The position numbers were made by a program, and so were the translations under genes. Source: Scolanthus callimorphus (taxonomy: Eukaryota > Cnidaria > Anthozoa > Actiniaria > Edwardsiidae). Taken from it: a DNA stretch of 64,000 bases. Location of the stretch: positions 15,416,372 to 15,480,371 of the forward strand of contig CM066915.1 in assembly GCA_033964015.1 (NCBI GenBank). Direction: 5' to 3'. Below are positions 33,171 through 44,202 of the stretch, one piece after another. The notes under the pieces are model-generated. The model searched no databases and was not told where the DNA came from. It worked only from the letters and a program-made list of their open reading frames with translations. Each line of letters starts with the position of its first letter. The first letter of the stretch is position 1.

Positions 33171-34978
33171 CTAGTAAGGAAGGAAGGGAAAGGAATGTGT
33201 CCAAAGGCAATGGCAATGCAAAAGGTGATTTTAGTCTCTCGGTATAGTACAATGAGGATTATTGAAACCTACGCCTATGATGGCTGGGATTCATTGCTAT
33301 TTTATGTGCATTACAGATGCTCAGTATTAACATTGGGAAGAATCCCATTGTGTTTGACGTCTCTCTTTTGTGTGCGTTAATCAGATGCAAAAATCATGCT
33401 CCGCCAAGTTTTGAACGAACTATAAAATGTGCGAGAATTCTTTTGTTCATGTGCTCTCATGGATAACTCGGCTGAGCGTGATTATTTAAATCACCTTGTT
33501 GAGTTGGTGTAGAGAGTTTTACGGCGGGTTACGTAAATTTCAAGTATAAAATGCGACCACTTTAAAGAGTTGTTTATCCCTGAAACTTGGCATATGTGTT
33601 CTTATAACGTGGTTCAGTATGCTGGAACCTGTCGAATTGTTGTAGGTAGCTTTGTTTCCAAAACATTTTCTCGAACTTCTAGACGAACTTGAAATGCCAT
33701 ATAAAATCAAATGAAAATGGCCTGTGAATACCTTCAAAATGCGACCACTTCTGAAATGTGGATAGTCTATTTCTTTAGAGGTTTGCCTTGTGTGTTCCTT
33801 AAACTAGCTACCTAGATTTTATGTCGAATTCGTACAAGGGTTCCTCATTTCTCGAAAACTTGATAAATGTAGAGGCTAGTTTGTGTGATTTGGCCGATTT
33901 CTTTGTAATATTTTGGTCTGTATAATGAATCAAATTTGAATTTTACCGCCGCATAATGAGATGCAAGTTAAGCTCAATGACGCGTGATTCTTCCCAATGA
34001 ACGAAAGTACAGTAGGCATCAATGTACAGGGTGGCAGATCTAGGGGAGCTGTCACAGAGTGGATCTAAACGATTCCATTGACTCCATATGAAACCACATC
34101 CTCTGAGACGCAGGGAATTTTTCCTCTGCTCCCCTGTGAGTGAAAACGTTAGAGGAAAAATCCCCTGGGTCTCCGAGGATGATGAAACAAGAACAACAGC
34201 TGGAAGATGCTTACACCGCCAAGCTGGTGATGTTTGATCATTTTACATGATCTAGGAAGTATTTGCATGTGTAAACAACGTGTGTGCGATTCCCTTTCCT
34301 GTGTACGGGAACTTCTACACTGTATTGCAAAACGTGTAGTCAAAACACCCTTGAGCTATTGTGTACCTTTGATTAAACGAAATATCTGCTGCGGCTTCCA
34401 TGATGTTTCCCATTGGACAGGTTTGACGGGAATGGAGGTTAGCGGTTGATTCTCATACAGCATATGCGAACGGCTCATCTTCCTGCTTACATAGGTAATG
34501 GTATCAAGTGAATCAATATTGCCTTATTTATTTTTACAAGTCTCAGCCTCTAGTCCCAGGCGTTCCTCGCAATGAGAAACCGCTGGATGCGCGCGGGCCT
34601 GAAACACAGGAAGCCCAAACCGTCTAAATTCCTTTTTTGCGGATAAGCCGATAAGGTGTTGCTGTGGAAGTTAGTTTCGAACTTTCGAAGTAAGCTAGCA
34701 TTTTCATCACGTCACAGGAACACTTGTCCCTGTTTATTTCGAGGCAACTTTCATTGTACTTGTATTTTCAAATAATATACGGCCCGACCCCGACGTTCCT
34801 CGCGTGGACGCGGGTTCCCTGTGTTTATCGTCATTAAAAATGGCGGGATGCTTCCATCTCGTCCTGCAAATGCAAGGAAGTGGAAACTATCGAGTTTTTC
34901 TTTCATGATTTTCTATCGGAATGATCTTGAAGTATGAGGAAGTCTGAACTGCAATCAACGAGTGTATTTTCGTAGGGC
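33171..34978. other. Region between the minus-strand gene and ABCC10
   Basis: It should hold the missing 5' exons of the minus-strand gene and the ABCC10 promoter, a head-to-head arrangement. I see a local inverted pair (AGAGGAAAAATCCCCTGGGT near 34150 against 34108-34130) and two related GC-rich patches (34555-34615 and 34780-34825) but no exon I can support. Confidence 0.35.
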
Positions 34979-36168
34979 ATGGAAAATTTCTATCAATTCT
35001 GTGGCATTCGAAATGGATCATTTGTTGTATGGGACTCACATGTGCGAGATTTCGGTGCATGTTTCGAGAACTTGGTCATTGTGTCTCCTGTGAACCTTCT
35101 CTTGTTGTGTACATGTCTTCTATTCATCAAAAAAGCGCCACGAATTTCTTTACGCGACTACCATCTTCCTTGGTTGGTGAAGTTTCAAGGTTTGTTATCG
35201 TGTTGTGTTGCAGTGGAAGCTTTGGCTGAAACCATTTGTGCAGAAACACTGGAAACATTCCATCCTCTAGTGTTCGTCGTGACAGATTCTTTGGTTTGCT
35301 TGGCCTGGGTGATGAATACTGCAGCTTTATGGAGGCTAAGATATTTATTCCTCACACGGAAACATCTACCAGTATTCTTGGTATTGTCAAGTGCTGCTGC
35401 CTTTGTTGGTTCCCTCTTCCAAGTCTACTCTGTTACTGTGACAATTGAAAAACATGGGTTTGATAATTTTCACAAGGGCGTTAAGGAATATGGAACTATT
35501 ATAAGGGCAATAATTCAATTTCTGTACTTGTTATCTTTGTTACCATGTATTAAGCCTCCTGACATTCTCAGTATTGATGATGGTTATACATCCTTTCGAA
35601 CTACCACAGGTATTCAGGACGATAGCAGGCCCACTGAACGTGATGCATTTCTGCGGTCTATATCTAACACGACATTCTACAGCAGCACACAGTGTGTGAC
35701 AGATGATCTCGGCATTGCTGAGGATAATGCAAATATTTTGTCCAAGCTTTCATTTTGGTGGGTTAGAGTAATGATGGTTAAAGGTTATAAAGGCTTCATT
35801 GAAAATGCTGAGGATCTGTTTATTCTGCCTAGAAGTCTGATGACAGATCATGTCAGGAATATATTTATTAAAGAGCTGTATCACAGTTCACCCCTGCCAC
35901 TAGCCAAGCCAAAGACACCAAGGTCAACAGCCATTAGTACCCGTACATATTCTGATGAGAGTGAATTTGATGATGTTAATGTTGGGTATAGTGATGATGA
36001 CGTATTTGAGCCAAGCTGCAACATCAAGAGAACTTTACTAGGAGCATTGCATCACTCATTTGGTTCACAGTATTACTTATTAGGATAATAAAATTGCTAT
36101 CTGATGGACTTGGATTTGCAGGTCCATTATTACTGCATGCATTGGTGTCTTTTATGGAGAACAGAAAT
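34979..36168 (+). CDS. ABCC10: ABC transporter C family member 10-like, exon 1
   Basis: The start MENFYQFCGIRNGS and following hydrophobic stretches (VNLLLLCTCLLFI, LLSCCVAVEALAE, AIIQFLYLLSLLPCI) form the N-terminal TMD0 typical of long ABCC proteins. A linker follows with LSKLSFWWVRVMMVKGYKG, the point where ABCC10 family members resume similarity, then LLGALHHSFGSQYYLLG. At 36086-36088 the frame hits TAA, but family sequence continues one base earlier (IIKLLSDGLGFAGPLLLHAL) to the donor GTGAGT at 36169: a one-base loss near 36083-36086. ABCC10 (MRP7) exports lipophilic anions and drugs across membranes. Exon-by-exon similarity to the vertebrate protein supports ABCC10 over other ABCC members. 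Confidence 0.88.
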
Positions 36169-36331
36169 GTGAGTATATTTTTTCTAACTTTGAACTAAAA
36201 CCACTACATCATCTGACTTACATGAAAGGTTACCAATTCAGTGAGTTTCCTTTTGAAATAGACCAAGGAGGTTGGCTATTAAACCCAGCATTATGAACAA
36301 CAGTAGCATGGATTTATTTTTCTTATTGCAG

Positions 36332-36421
36332 GAGCCTGTAGTTCATGGATATTACTATGCATCTGGATTGTTCTTAACAACTCTGTGTTGTGCAGTACTC
36401 AACTCTCAGTTCAACTACTGG
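36332..36421 (+). CDS. ABCC10: ABCC10-like, exon 2
   Basis: Acceptor TTCTTATTGCAG, donor GTAAGG at 36422, 30 codons in phase 0. Encodes EPVVHGYYYASGLFLTTLCC and AVLNSQFNYW, part of the first TMD1 helices. Confidence 0.85.
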
Positions 36422-36509
36422 GTAAGGCAAACAGTAAAATTCTAGTGTTTATACCATTAATACCATTAATTTAATTTTTTATTATAACTCAGCAATAAAA
36501 TGTGACTAT

Positions 36510-36632
36510 TGTTATACATGTAGTATTAACGTAAGCGAGCCCGCAGTTGGCATGCGGCATTATCAATAAAGCGTGTGTTCATTGACCGCCATCTTCGATA
36601 GTCGTGTGTCCTGTTTGTATGAGTTCTTGACA
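36510..36632 (+). repeat. 5' LTR of the Ty3/gypsy element, 123 bp
   Basis: It starts TGTTATACATG and ends TTCTTGACA. I find no difference from the 3' LTR at 40706-40828. Contains AATAAA (36565-36570), a likely poly(A) signal. Flanked on its left by ACTAT (36505-36509). Confidence 0.93.
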
Positions 36633-36637
36633 TATTC

Positions 36638-36650
36638 TGGCGACGAGGAT
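36638..36650 (+). promoter_or_regulatory. Primer-binding site of the Ty3/gypsy element
   Basis: TGGCGACGAGGAT begins with TGG, the complement of a tRNA CCA end, five bases after the 5' LTR. The tRNA is inferred (possibly Ser). Confidence 0.6.
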
Positions 36651-36667
36651 AAACTTATCACTTCAGA

Positions 36668-37985
36668 ATGGCAACTCTCGGCAAGATTGAGGAGTTCAAC
36701 AGTCATACTGGGAATATTGAGCGCTATCTTGAGCGTTTAGAGCAATATTTTGAGGCGAATGGAGTGGATGCAGACAACGAGACGCGTCACAAACGTCGAG
36801 CAATACTGATCTCTGTGATCGGCGCCAAGTCCTATGATGTGCTTTCGGACCTCTGTGCACCCGCTTCGCCCTCCTCGAAGACCTACTCGGAGCTGAAGGA
36901 GATCTTGAAGGGTCATTTCGCTCCAAAACGGCTCGTAATCGCCGAGCGATATCGATTCCACAGTTGCTCACAAGCGACCGGCGAAAGTGTGTCAACCTTT
37001 GTAGCAAATTTGAAGCGCTTGGCGGCCACGTGCAACTTCGGTGCTCACCTCAACGAAGCACTACGCGACCGGTTCGTGTGCGGTCTTTACAGCGAGCAGA
37101 TGAAGAAAAAGCTTCTAATGGCAGAATATACCTTTGAGCAAGCCCTGAAACTTGCATTGAGCATGGAGACAGCTGAAAGGGACGTACGTGAACTTTCCTC
37201 AATCAACCCAGCGGGAAATGGTCAGTCTGTAAACAAGATTACAGGACAACAAGGAAGGAGATTCAACAAGCGCGAAACGAAGAATTCGGGCAAAACAGAC
37301 ACCAAGGAAACATGTCTCAGCTGTGGTAAGACAGGGCACCAACGAGCAAACTGTAAGTACAAATCCTATACTTGTCGTTCCTGCAACAAGAAGGGTCACC
37401 TAGCCCAAGCATGTTTAAGTCAAGGAACCAAACAAATTACTGTTGATGAACAGTCTGAAAGTGATGATGACTATCAAAGTGATTCTGATTCATTCAGCAC
37501 TTCCCTGTATAAGATTGGAAAACATGGCCTTGAAGTGTCTGTTAAAGTGGAAGGCATTGACTTTAAAATGGAGCTTGACACCGGAGCCGGTCTCTCAATA
37601 ATTTCAGAAGAGACCTACAACAAACATTTCAGAGAAATTCCCCTCAAGCCATGTTCTAGTAAACTCCACACTTATACAGGTGAAACAATCAAGGTTCAGG
37701 GGCAAATAATGGTTGATGTTGTATATGAAGGTCAACATGCAAGCCTTCCCCTAGTCGTAGTACATGGGACTGGCCCTTCTCTGCTTGGCAGAGATTGGCT
37801 CTCTGTTATCAAGTTAGATTGGGTGGGTGTTCTAAACCTCAAGGGAAATTGTCCAGAACTTTCTCACAAGGAGAAACTTCAGGAAATTCTGGATGCCCAT
37901 GCAGAGCTTTTCCAGTCAGAGTTGGGCACAATCAAGGGCATTACTGCAAAACTTGACATGAAACAGGGGCTACACCTAAATTCTA
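36668..37985 (+). CDS. Gag and protease part of the Ty3/gypsy polyprotein
   Basis: From the ATG at 36668: a helical gag region (about residues 1-180), two CCHC zinc knuckles (CLSCGKTGHQRANC, then CRSCNKKGHLAQAC) at about nt 37315-37411 that bind the element RNA, an acidic linker, and an aspartic protease with the active-site triplet DTG (near nt 37576) and the downstream LLGRDWL motif. The frame runs to a stop at 38063-38065, but polyprotein similarity leaves it at about 37985 through a one-base loss. Gag and pol appear to be in one frame in the intact family member. Confidence 0.9.
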
Positions 37986-37998
37986 CAAGGCCCGCCCA

Positions 37999-38236
37999 GT
38001 GCCCTATTCACTACTGGAAGCCGTTAATGAGGAATATGATCGCCTTGAGCGGCAAGGCATCGTAGAGAAGGTTGAGTATAGTGAATGGGCCACTCCCATG
38101 GTTCACATACCAAAATCGGATGGTACAACACGCTCATGTGGAGATTATGCAACCACGGTTAACCCCAACCTGCACGTTCCTCATTACCCTATCCCCCTAC
38201 CAGAGGAAGTCTTTCATAAGCTAAGGGGAGGAAGCT
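37999..38236 (+). CDS. Reverse transcriptase N-terminal piece, Ty3/gypsy
   Basis: A middle fragment in its own frame: the segment LERQGIVEKVEYSEWATPMV and the palm motif around KSDGTTRSCGDY, ending where a second one-base loss near 38236 moves similarity to the next frame. Its beginning and end are not real start or stop sites. Confidence 0.85.
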
Positions 38237-38246
38237 ATTTACCAAG

Positions 38247-40625
38247 TTGGATTTAAAAAATGCATATCAACAACTCTTGATTGACGAGGAGAGTCTCCCT
38301 TGCGTCACAATTAACACCCACAGGGGGCTGTACCGTTACAAACGGCTCCCATTTGGAATCGCCTCCAGCCCCGCCCTGTTCCAGAAAACAATCGACACTA
38401 TTCTCCAAGGTCTTGACCATGTTGCCAGCATCCAGGATGATATTCTGGTAACAGGGTTAAATGACACTCATCACCTTCAAAATCTTGAAAAGGTACTCCA
38501 GCGGCTCAAGGAGTATGGTTTGCGGCTCAAACTTGAGAAATGCAAGTTTATGGAGAAGTCGGTTGTTTATATGGGATGCACCATCTCGCAGGAGGGAATC
38601 ACGCCCACTGCAGAGAAGGTTGAAGCACTTAGACAGGCACCCAGGCCTGAGAACATCTCCCAGCTGAGATCCTTCCTGGGAATGGTTAACTATCATAGTA
38701 AATGGATCCCCAACCTCAGTACCCTCCTACACCCCTTAAACAAGTTGTTAAAAAAGGGACAAACATTCCACTGGTCTAAGGAATGTGAACATGCATTTCA
38801 GCAAGCTAAGAACTCCCTGACCTCCGATAAGGTGCTAGTCCACTACAATCCTGACTTAACTCTAGTTCTCGAATGTGACGCCAGCCCATATGGCATTGGG
38901 GCCGTTATCTCTCATAGATTTCATGATGGCACAGAGAGGCCAATAGCATATGCATCAAGATCCTTGAGTCAGGCGGAGCGCAATTACAGTCAGATTGAGA
39001 AGGAAGGGCTAGCTATAATCTTCGGAGTGACAAAGTTTTACATGTATGTCTATGCAAGGAAATTCATTTTGTGTACTGACCACAAACCTCTTCTCAAGAT
39101 TTTTGCTCCAGATTCAGCTACACCAGTGCTTGCCGCTGCCAGACTACAACGTTGGTCATTACTTCTGTCATCATATCAGTACGAGATAGAGTATCGCTCC
39201 TCCACTGATATCGCCAATGCAGACGCCCTCTCAAGACTACCCCTCGGGTACCGTAAGGATGCAAGCGTCGAAGAGGGCATATACAGAGTAGCCAAGCAAG
39301 CTATCCAGAGGCACCCAGTGTCCGCTCAGCGCATAGCAACCGAGACAGCCCACGATAAGACACTGTCTAAAGCTCTGCAGCTTACCCAGGAGGGGTGGAG
39401 CATCGCACACTGCCAGGATCCAGAACTGAAGCCTTACTTCCACCGCAGGTATGAGCTTTCGGTTGAGCAGGGATGTCTTATGTGGGGACTCCGTGTCGTC
39501 ATACCACCTGCTCTGAGACAACAAGTGTTAGACGAGCTACATTGGGCACACCCAGGAGTGTCTAGAATGAAGGCCATGGCTCGCGGTCATTTTTGGTGGC
39601 CAAACCTTGATGAAGCCATCTCCAACCTGGCACGTTTGTGTTCAGATTGCAGTCGGGTCCGGGCTAACCCGCCCAAGGCTCCATTGCAACCCTGGATCTG
39701 GCCCTCGAGGCCATGGCAGAGAGTGCATGTGGACTTTGCTACGTACAACTCTCGACATTACCTTATCATGGTTGATGCCTATTCCAAGTGGCCAGAAGTG
39801 ATCGGTCCAATGAGTACCACTACAGCAGATGCCACGTCAGCTGCCATGCGGAACATCTTTTCCAGATATGGGATACCAGAACAAGTTGTCAGTGATCGTG
39901 GTCCACCTTTTCAATCCTCTGAGTATGAGGACTTCCTGAAGCAGAATGGGTCACATAGGGTGCTAGTGTCTCCATATCATCAATCCTCGAATGGCCAAGT
40001 TGAGCGGTTTGTTCAAACATTCAAGCGTTTCTTGGAAACGTCCAAAACGCAACCCAGTTCAGTAACCAAGATACCCAATTTCTTGCTCACATACCGCAGT
40101 ACCCCCCATGCCACAACAGGAACTAGTCCAGCGAAGCTGTTCTTAGGCAGGGAAGTTAGAACCAGGCTCTCCCTCATGAAGCCAAATATAGCAAGTAGAG
40201 TGGCAGGTAAACAGTCAGAGATGAAGTTCCATCATGACCATCATACACGTCCACGCGAGTTTGTGGTGGGCGACTCAGTCCTAGCTCGTGATTACAGATC
40301 ACGTGACAAGTGGCAACCAGCAACAGTAACTGACAAGACAGCACCCTACTCCTACACGGTACAGTTGGAGAATGATTCACTTACTTGGCAACGTCATGTG
40401 GATCAACTACTCACTGGTGGTGGACCAAATGATGCTCCGGATGCAAAGACTGACACCACGGATGGTGAGCAGGCTGCACCTTTGGAGGCACTAGAGACAC
40501 AGACAACACGCCTACCAGACCCTGAGACACCGATTGAGCAGACAGACCCCCTTCCAGAGACACCAGAACCACGCAGATCTGGCCGGACCATCAGTCCTCC
40601 ACAAAGACTAATTGAGCAGATTTGA
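38247..40625 (+). CDS. Reverse transcriptase, RNase H and integrase, Ty3/gypsy
   Basis: The RT palm begins at once (DLKNAYQQL), then LPFGIASSP and the catalytic box, which reads IQDD (38430-38441) where most relatives have a tyrosine or valine before DD. RNase H follows (ECDASPYGIGA, TDHKPLL). The integrase has an HHCC zinc region (about nt 39540-39650) and the DDE core with D in HVDFATY, D in SDRGPPF and E in NGQVERF. A basic C-terminal module precedes a Pro/Thr/Glu-rich tail ending at TGA 40623-40625. Enzymes for cDNA synthesis and insertion. Confidence 0.93.
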   Translation: MDLKNAYQQLLIDEESLPCVTINTHRGLYRYKRLPFGIASSPALFQKTIDTILQGLDHVASIQDDILVTGLNDTHHLQNLEKVLQRLKEYGLRLKLEKCKFMEKSVVYMGCTISQEGITPTAEKVEALRQAPRPENISQLRSFLGMVNYHSKWIPNLSTLLHPLNKLLKKGQTFHWSKECEHAFQQAKNSLTSDKVLVHYNPDLTLVLECDASPYGIGAVISHRFHDGTERPIAYASRSLSQAERNYSQIEKEGLAIIFGVTKFYMYVYARKFILCTDHKPLLKIFAPDSATPVLAAARLQRWSLLLSSYQYEIEYRSSTDIANADALSRLPLGYRKDASVEEGIYRVAKQAIQRHPVSAQRIATETAHDKTLSKALQLTQEGWSIAHCQDPELKPYFHRRYELSVEQGCLMWGLRVVIPPALRQQVLDELHWAHPGVSRMKAMARGHFWWPNLDEAISNLARLCSDCSRVRANPPKAPLQPWIWPSRPWQRVHVDFATYNSRHYLIMVDAYSKWPEVIGPMSTTTADATSAAMRNIFSRYGIPEQVVSDRGPPFQSSEYEDFLKQNGSHRVLVSPYHQSSNGQVERFVQTFKRFLETSKTQPSSVTKIPNFLLTYRSTPHATTGTSPAKLFLGREVRTRLSLMKPNIASRVAGKQSEMKFHHDHHTRPREFVVGDSVLARDYRSRDKWQPATVTDKTAPYSYTVQLENDSLTWQRHVDQLLTGGGPNDAPDAKTDTTDGEQAAPLEALETQTTRLPDPETPIEQTDPLPETPEPRRSGRTISPPQRLIEQI

Positions 40626-40705
40626 ACTCTGAACATTTTCACTTGACAATTATATGATTTGTTTTATTATTGTTACTGTTCTCCCACAACAGCTTAGAGG
40701 GGAGG

Positions 40706-40828
40706 TGTTATACATGTAGTATTAACGTAAGCGAGCCCGCAGTTGGCATGCGGCATTATCAATAAAGCGTGTGTTCATTGACCGCCATCTTCGATAGTCG
40801 TGTGTCCTGTTTGTATGAGTTCTTGACA
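40706..40828 (+). repeat. 3' LTR of the Ty3/gypsy element, 123 bp
   Basis: Base-for-base match to the 5' LTR as far as I can read. AATAAA at 40761-40766. Followed by the target duplication ACTAT (40829-40833). Confidence 0.93.
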
Positions 40829-40833
40829 ACTAT

Positions 40834-42020
40834 ATAGTACATACGTTAGTTATGGTGCATCTGTATAGTGGAGTTGATGTTATCAGGAATCTCACTCACA
40901 TTTTCACCTTAAAAAAAAATAGAAGAAAGAGTTTTAAGACAGATTGTTTTAGAGATTCGAGCAAAATTCTTTGACAAAATATTGTTACTAAAAAGTTTGA
41001 TACCTATTGCTTTTACCATAGTTTGATTTTTGAAGGTTCCCAAGAGAATTGTTTGGCAAGACGATCACAGCTTGTCAATTATCTTTCAAAAAACACCAAA
41101 ACTAAGTCAAGGTTTCTTACTTTTGAGTAGGAAGATTTTGGACCGATTCCTGTTCAAATTGTTTGAAGTTCTATGGAAAAACTTACAGTACAGCCTGGAT
41201 GTATGTTAATAGTTTTTTCGTGTAGTGTGGGTGTAGTGTGCGTGTAGTGTGGGTGTAGTTTTGGATTGATTGAGGGCCGTATACAAAGAGTAAAAAGGCA
41301 TAGCCTCTAGACATTATATACAGATTTAAATTGGACAGGTTTGCCTTTGTGACCCCCCTCCCCCAACTGGAATTTCCAAAGGAAAAAAGAAATGGGGGGG
41401 GGGGTGTATTTTCTGGAACCATACAATACAGGCAGTTATTTTACGAGTTGTTGGCATGTTTTTTCCAAGCCTTGCAGGGGTGAGGATAATAAAATGTGAG
41501 TAAAATGTCTGCCAGTATTACATGAAAAAAACATCTGATAAGCTATTATACAAATAGTGTTTTCTTTTCAAGATTCACTAGAAAACGTATGGGATTTGAC
41601 ATGATCGGGAAGCCATTCATGATCGGGAAGCCATTCAACTGTGCAAAACTGGTTCATGACTGGTTAGCTACAGTGTAATGTACGGCTTTCAACCATGCAA
41701 TACAGCTTTTGTCATGTAATACAGCTCTAAATCTGCACTCAATTTTGACCTTTTTTATATCTATGGTAAAATGATGTCACAGTGGTACAATGATATAAAA
41801 TAAAATGAAATGGATATCCATGTTGCTCTTACATGTATGTATAATGTGTGAAAACCCACATTTTTGATCAGGAAAGGTCATTAAATTTTCTAAAATGTCC
41901 TCCCTTCAAATGATGATGGCAATATTATGGGGGAAATCACTAATGATGTGTGGTCAGAGTATTGCTAATGTCATAATAATGAGTGTAATGATAATGAGTG
42001 ATGGTGATGATTTCCTTCAG
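40834..42020. other. Right part of ABCC10 intron 2
   Basis: AT-rich. Short tandem GTGTAGTGTGG motifs lie near 41220-41260 and a G run near 41395-41405. These resemble pieces at 43260-43340 and 32757-32900. No gene. Confidence 0.4.
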
Positions 42021-42125
42021 GTCAACAAAGTTGGTTTCAAGATGAGAGCTGCAATCATTACCACTGTTTACCATAAAGCTTTGGCTGTCAGTATTACAAC
42101 ATTGGCAAGATTTTCTTCAGGGGAG
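42021..42125 (+). CDS. ABCC10: ABCC10-like, exon 3
   Basis: Acceptor TTTCCTTCAG, donor GTAAGG at 42126, 35 codons in phase 0. Encodes VNKVGFKMRAAIITTVYHKA then LAVSITTLARFSSGE, the conserved intracellular loop of ABC membrane domains that contacts the nucleotide-binding domain. Confidence 0.87.
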
Positions 42126-42149
42126 GTAAGGTGTACAATAGCTCCAGGT

Positions 42150-42171
42150 GGGGGGGGGGGGGGGGGGGGGG
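42150..42171 (+). repeat. Run of 22 G
   Basis: An uninterrupted G run starts 24 bp after the exon 3 donor. It could form a G-quadruplex in the nascent RNA. Its true length is uncertain in any assembly. Confidence 0.8.
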
Positions 42172-43230
42172 TACTCCCTATAGTGGACTATACGGGGATG
42201 CTCGGCCTGAAAGGGGTAGGGTATTCAGGCTGGAGGTACATATTATAAGAAATGGGTAGGGTTTTCAGGCTGGGTATAAGAAAGGGGTATAGTAGGGTTT
42301 TCAGGCTGGACTGGGCATAAAGATGGGTAGGGAACATTGCAATTTTGGTATAAAAAGGGTCTGTATGGTTTAGGGGATTACCTTTTTCAGGCTTGGTATA
42401 AGCAGGGCCCGTGGTTTGATGCGGGATTTTTTCTGAAGTTATGCGCGATTTTTTCTGAAATTATGCGCTAAAAATACAAAATTATGCGCTAAAAATACAA
42501 AATTATGTGGGATTGCGCAATATTTTTTTCCTAGTGCGGTAACGTATTTTGTTGCTTTTAGCTGTTTTGTTACATGGATATAGCTTCTAATTGACTTTAA
42601 CAACTCTTGTTTGTTTATAAAATGCGTTGCGATGAGTTCCAAAAGCTGCGCTTTATGACGCTATGTTTTCTTTCAGGTAGACGTGTTTCACTTGTAATAA
42701 AGCTTATTCTTACAAAAAAGCGTTACCTTTTTCATGCGACAATGATCATAGCAACGCACTCCTATTAAACCATCAGAATCCCGATTGCGAGAGCGATCTG
42801 CAGTATCGTCGGAAGTAGTGTAAGAGCTTTTACCGTATGAAACCGGAAACGTGGGAAACGCGTGCCACGTTTCTGTCGTAAAGAATCCGTGCACAAGTGT
42901 AATGTGATGTGATCAATGTGAACTGCATAACGTCGCGTTTGGCGTCCTCTCCCGCTTGTTTTTACTTTGCAAAATATCCAAAGCGCAAACGTGTTTGAGT
43001 CTATCTTGTGCAGCTGGAAATATTAGTTATTTGGCCAATTTTTAACTAGGTATGTGTTATTTCTTGTCAACATCAGTTCCCAGCACGATTAGCATCGAAC
43101 GCCTTGTTGTATAAGAAAGGGGTACCTTTTTCAACTTTGGTAAAAGAAAGGGTACCTCTTCTGCTCTAAAATTGGTATAAAGAAGGTTAAGGGGTCAAGA
43201 ATCTGGGACGAGCATCCCTGTACAAAACTT
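42172..43230. repeat. Degenerate repeat region with GGGTAGGGTTTTCAGGCTGG units
   Basis: Units such as AAAGGGGTAGGGTTTTCAGG recur at 42215-42400 and again as AAAGGGTACC types at 43110-43190. GGGGATGCTCG near the left end pairs with CGAGCATCCC near 43209, which suggests one element with inverted ends. No coding. Confidence 0.5.
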
Positions 43231-43261
43231 TTGGAAGTCTGAGGTTCCCCCCTTCCCAAGA

Positions 43262-43355
43262 TACAGTACAGCTTGGATGTATGTTAACACTTACACGCGT
43301 GTAGTGTGGGTGTAGTGTGGGAAAAAATGTTAACATACATCCAGGCTGTACTGTA
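43262..43355. repeat. Inverted repeat, 27-bp arms
   Basis: TACAGTACAGCTTGGATGTA and the following TGTTAAC (43262-43288) pair with 43329-43355. The loop holds GTGTAGTGTGGGTGTAG. One arm also occurs at 41186-41212. Confidence 0.65.
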
Positions 43356-44202
43356 TATACCTTTTCTGGTTTGATGACGTCATACCATGTGACCATGCTG
43401 TTGCACCCCCCTTGCCACAAATTCACCCAAGTTTGGTTGTCTGAGGTTCGCCACGTCCCACGATATATACCTTTTCTGGTTTGATTCATTGATGGTTGCC
43501 TGTGCGATGAGGGAACCACAGAAACCGGAAGTCCATGATAGAATAGGTCGATGCATACTTTTGTGTTGTTTTCTTTCCTCCTGCATGTAGCTATGGGGCT
43601 CTGCTACAGTACGTGGGCACCGGAGCTCAGTTAAAATGAACTCAGTGTTATTGACTAAGTAAGGGCAGTTAAACCAAGGTTTTTCACATGGACAGTGAGA
43701 AACACCTTATCATGTGAAGAAATACAAATGTATATGACTGTTATAGCCTCAGTCAATATTTATTTTATTTTGTGCAACACAGCCAGGCAATACTGGTATG
43801 CATACAGTACATAGTTAATGGACTGGATTGCTTATGAAACCAAATATCCTCTTATGGTACCATCTCTTTGTTCACTTTTTCAGTGGAATCCTTTTGTTTG
43901 CACACCATTACAGCACAGTAACATAAGTATATCAAAATTCAGTAAGATTCAGTGTACAATCTGATATACCATGCCCGAAACTCTAACGGGAGTATGCTAT
44001 TTTTTGCACTACTCCCAGGAGTATGGGGAGTATACAGATCAATGCCATGACACGCAAGGGTCAAAAGTAGAGATCGGCATGGGTGTCACCAGATGTGGGT
44101 CAGAGCATTGTACAGTAATGTAAGTTCAGTACTGCAAGTTATGGTAGGATAAGTATGGATTACATGAGTACATCGCGTAGGAGTACAGGAGAATACAGTA
44201 TA

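Larger units (their letters stand above)
36510..40828 (+). mobile_element. Ty3/gypsy LTR retrotransposon, full length, in ABCC10 intron 2
   Basis: Two matching 123-bp LTRs flank a gag-pol region. The 5-bp target duplication ACTAT is at 36505-36509 and 40829-40833. A probable primer-binding site TGGCGACGAGGAT starts at 36638, five bases after the LTR; it would pair with a tRNA 3' end such as Ser. A purine tract AGAGGGGAGG (40696-40705) precedes the 3' LTR. Domain order gag, protease, RT, RNase H, integrase is that of Ty3/gypsy, and the short LTRs and layout recall the Mag lineage. The reading frame is broken twice, each by one base. LTR identity implies a young insertion. Same strand as ABCC10. 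Confidence 0.95.

Noticed and set aside
33099..33252. Longer frames on both strands over the exon at 33074-33170
   Set aside because: Only the shorter minus-strand frame agrees in phase with the next exon at 32350.
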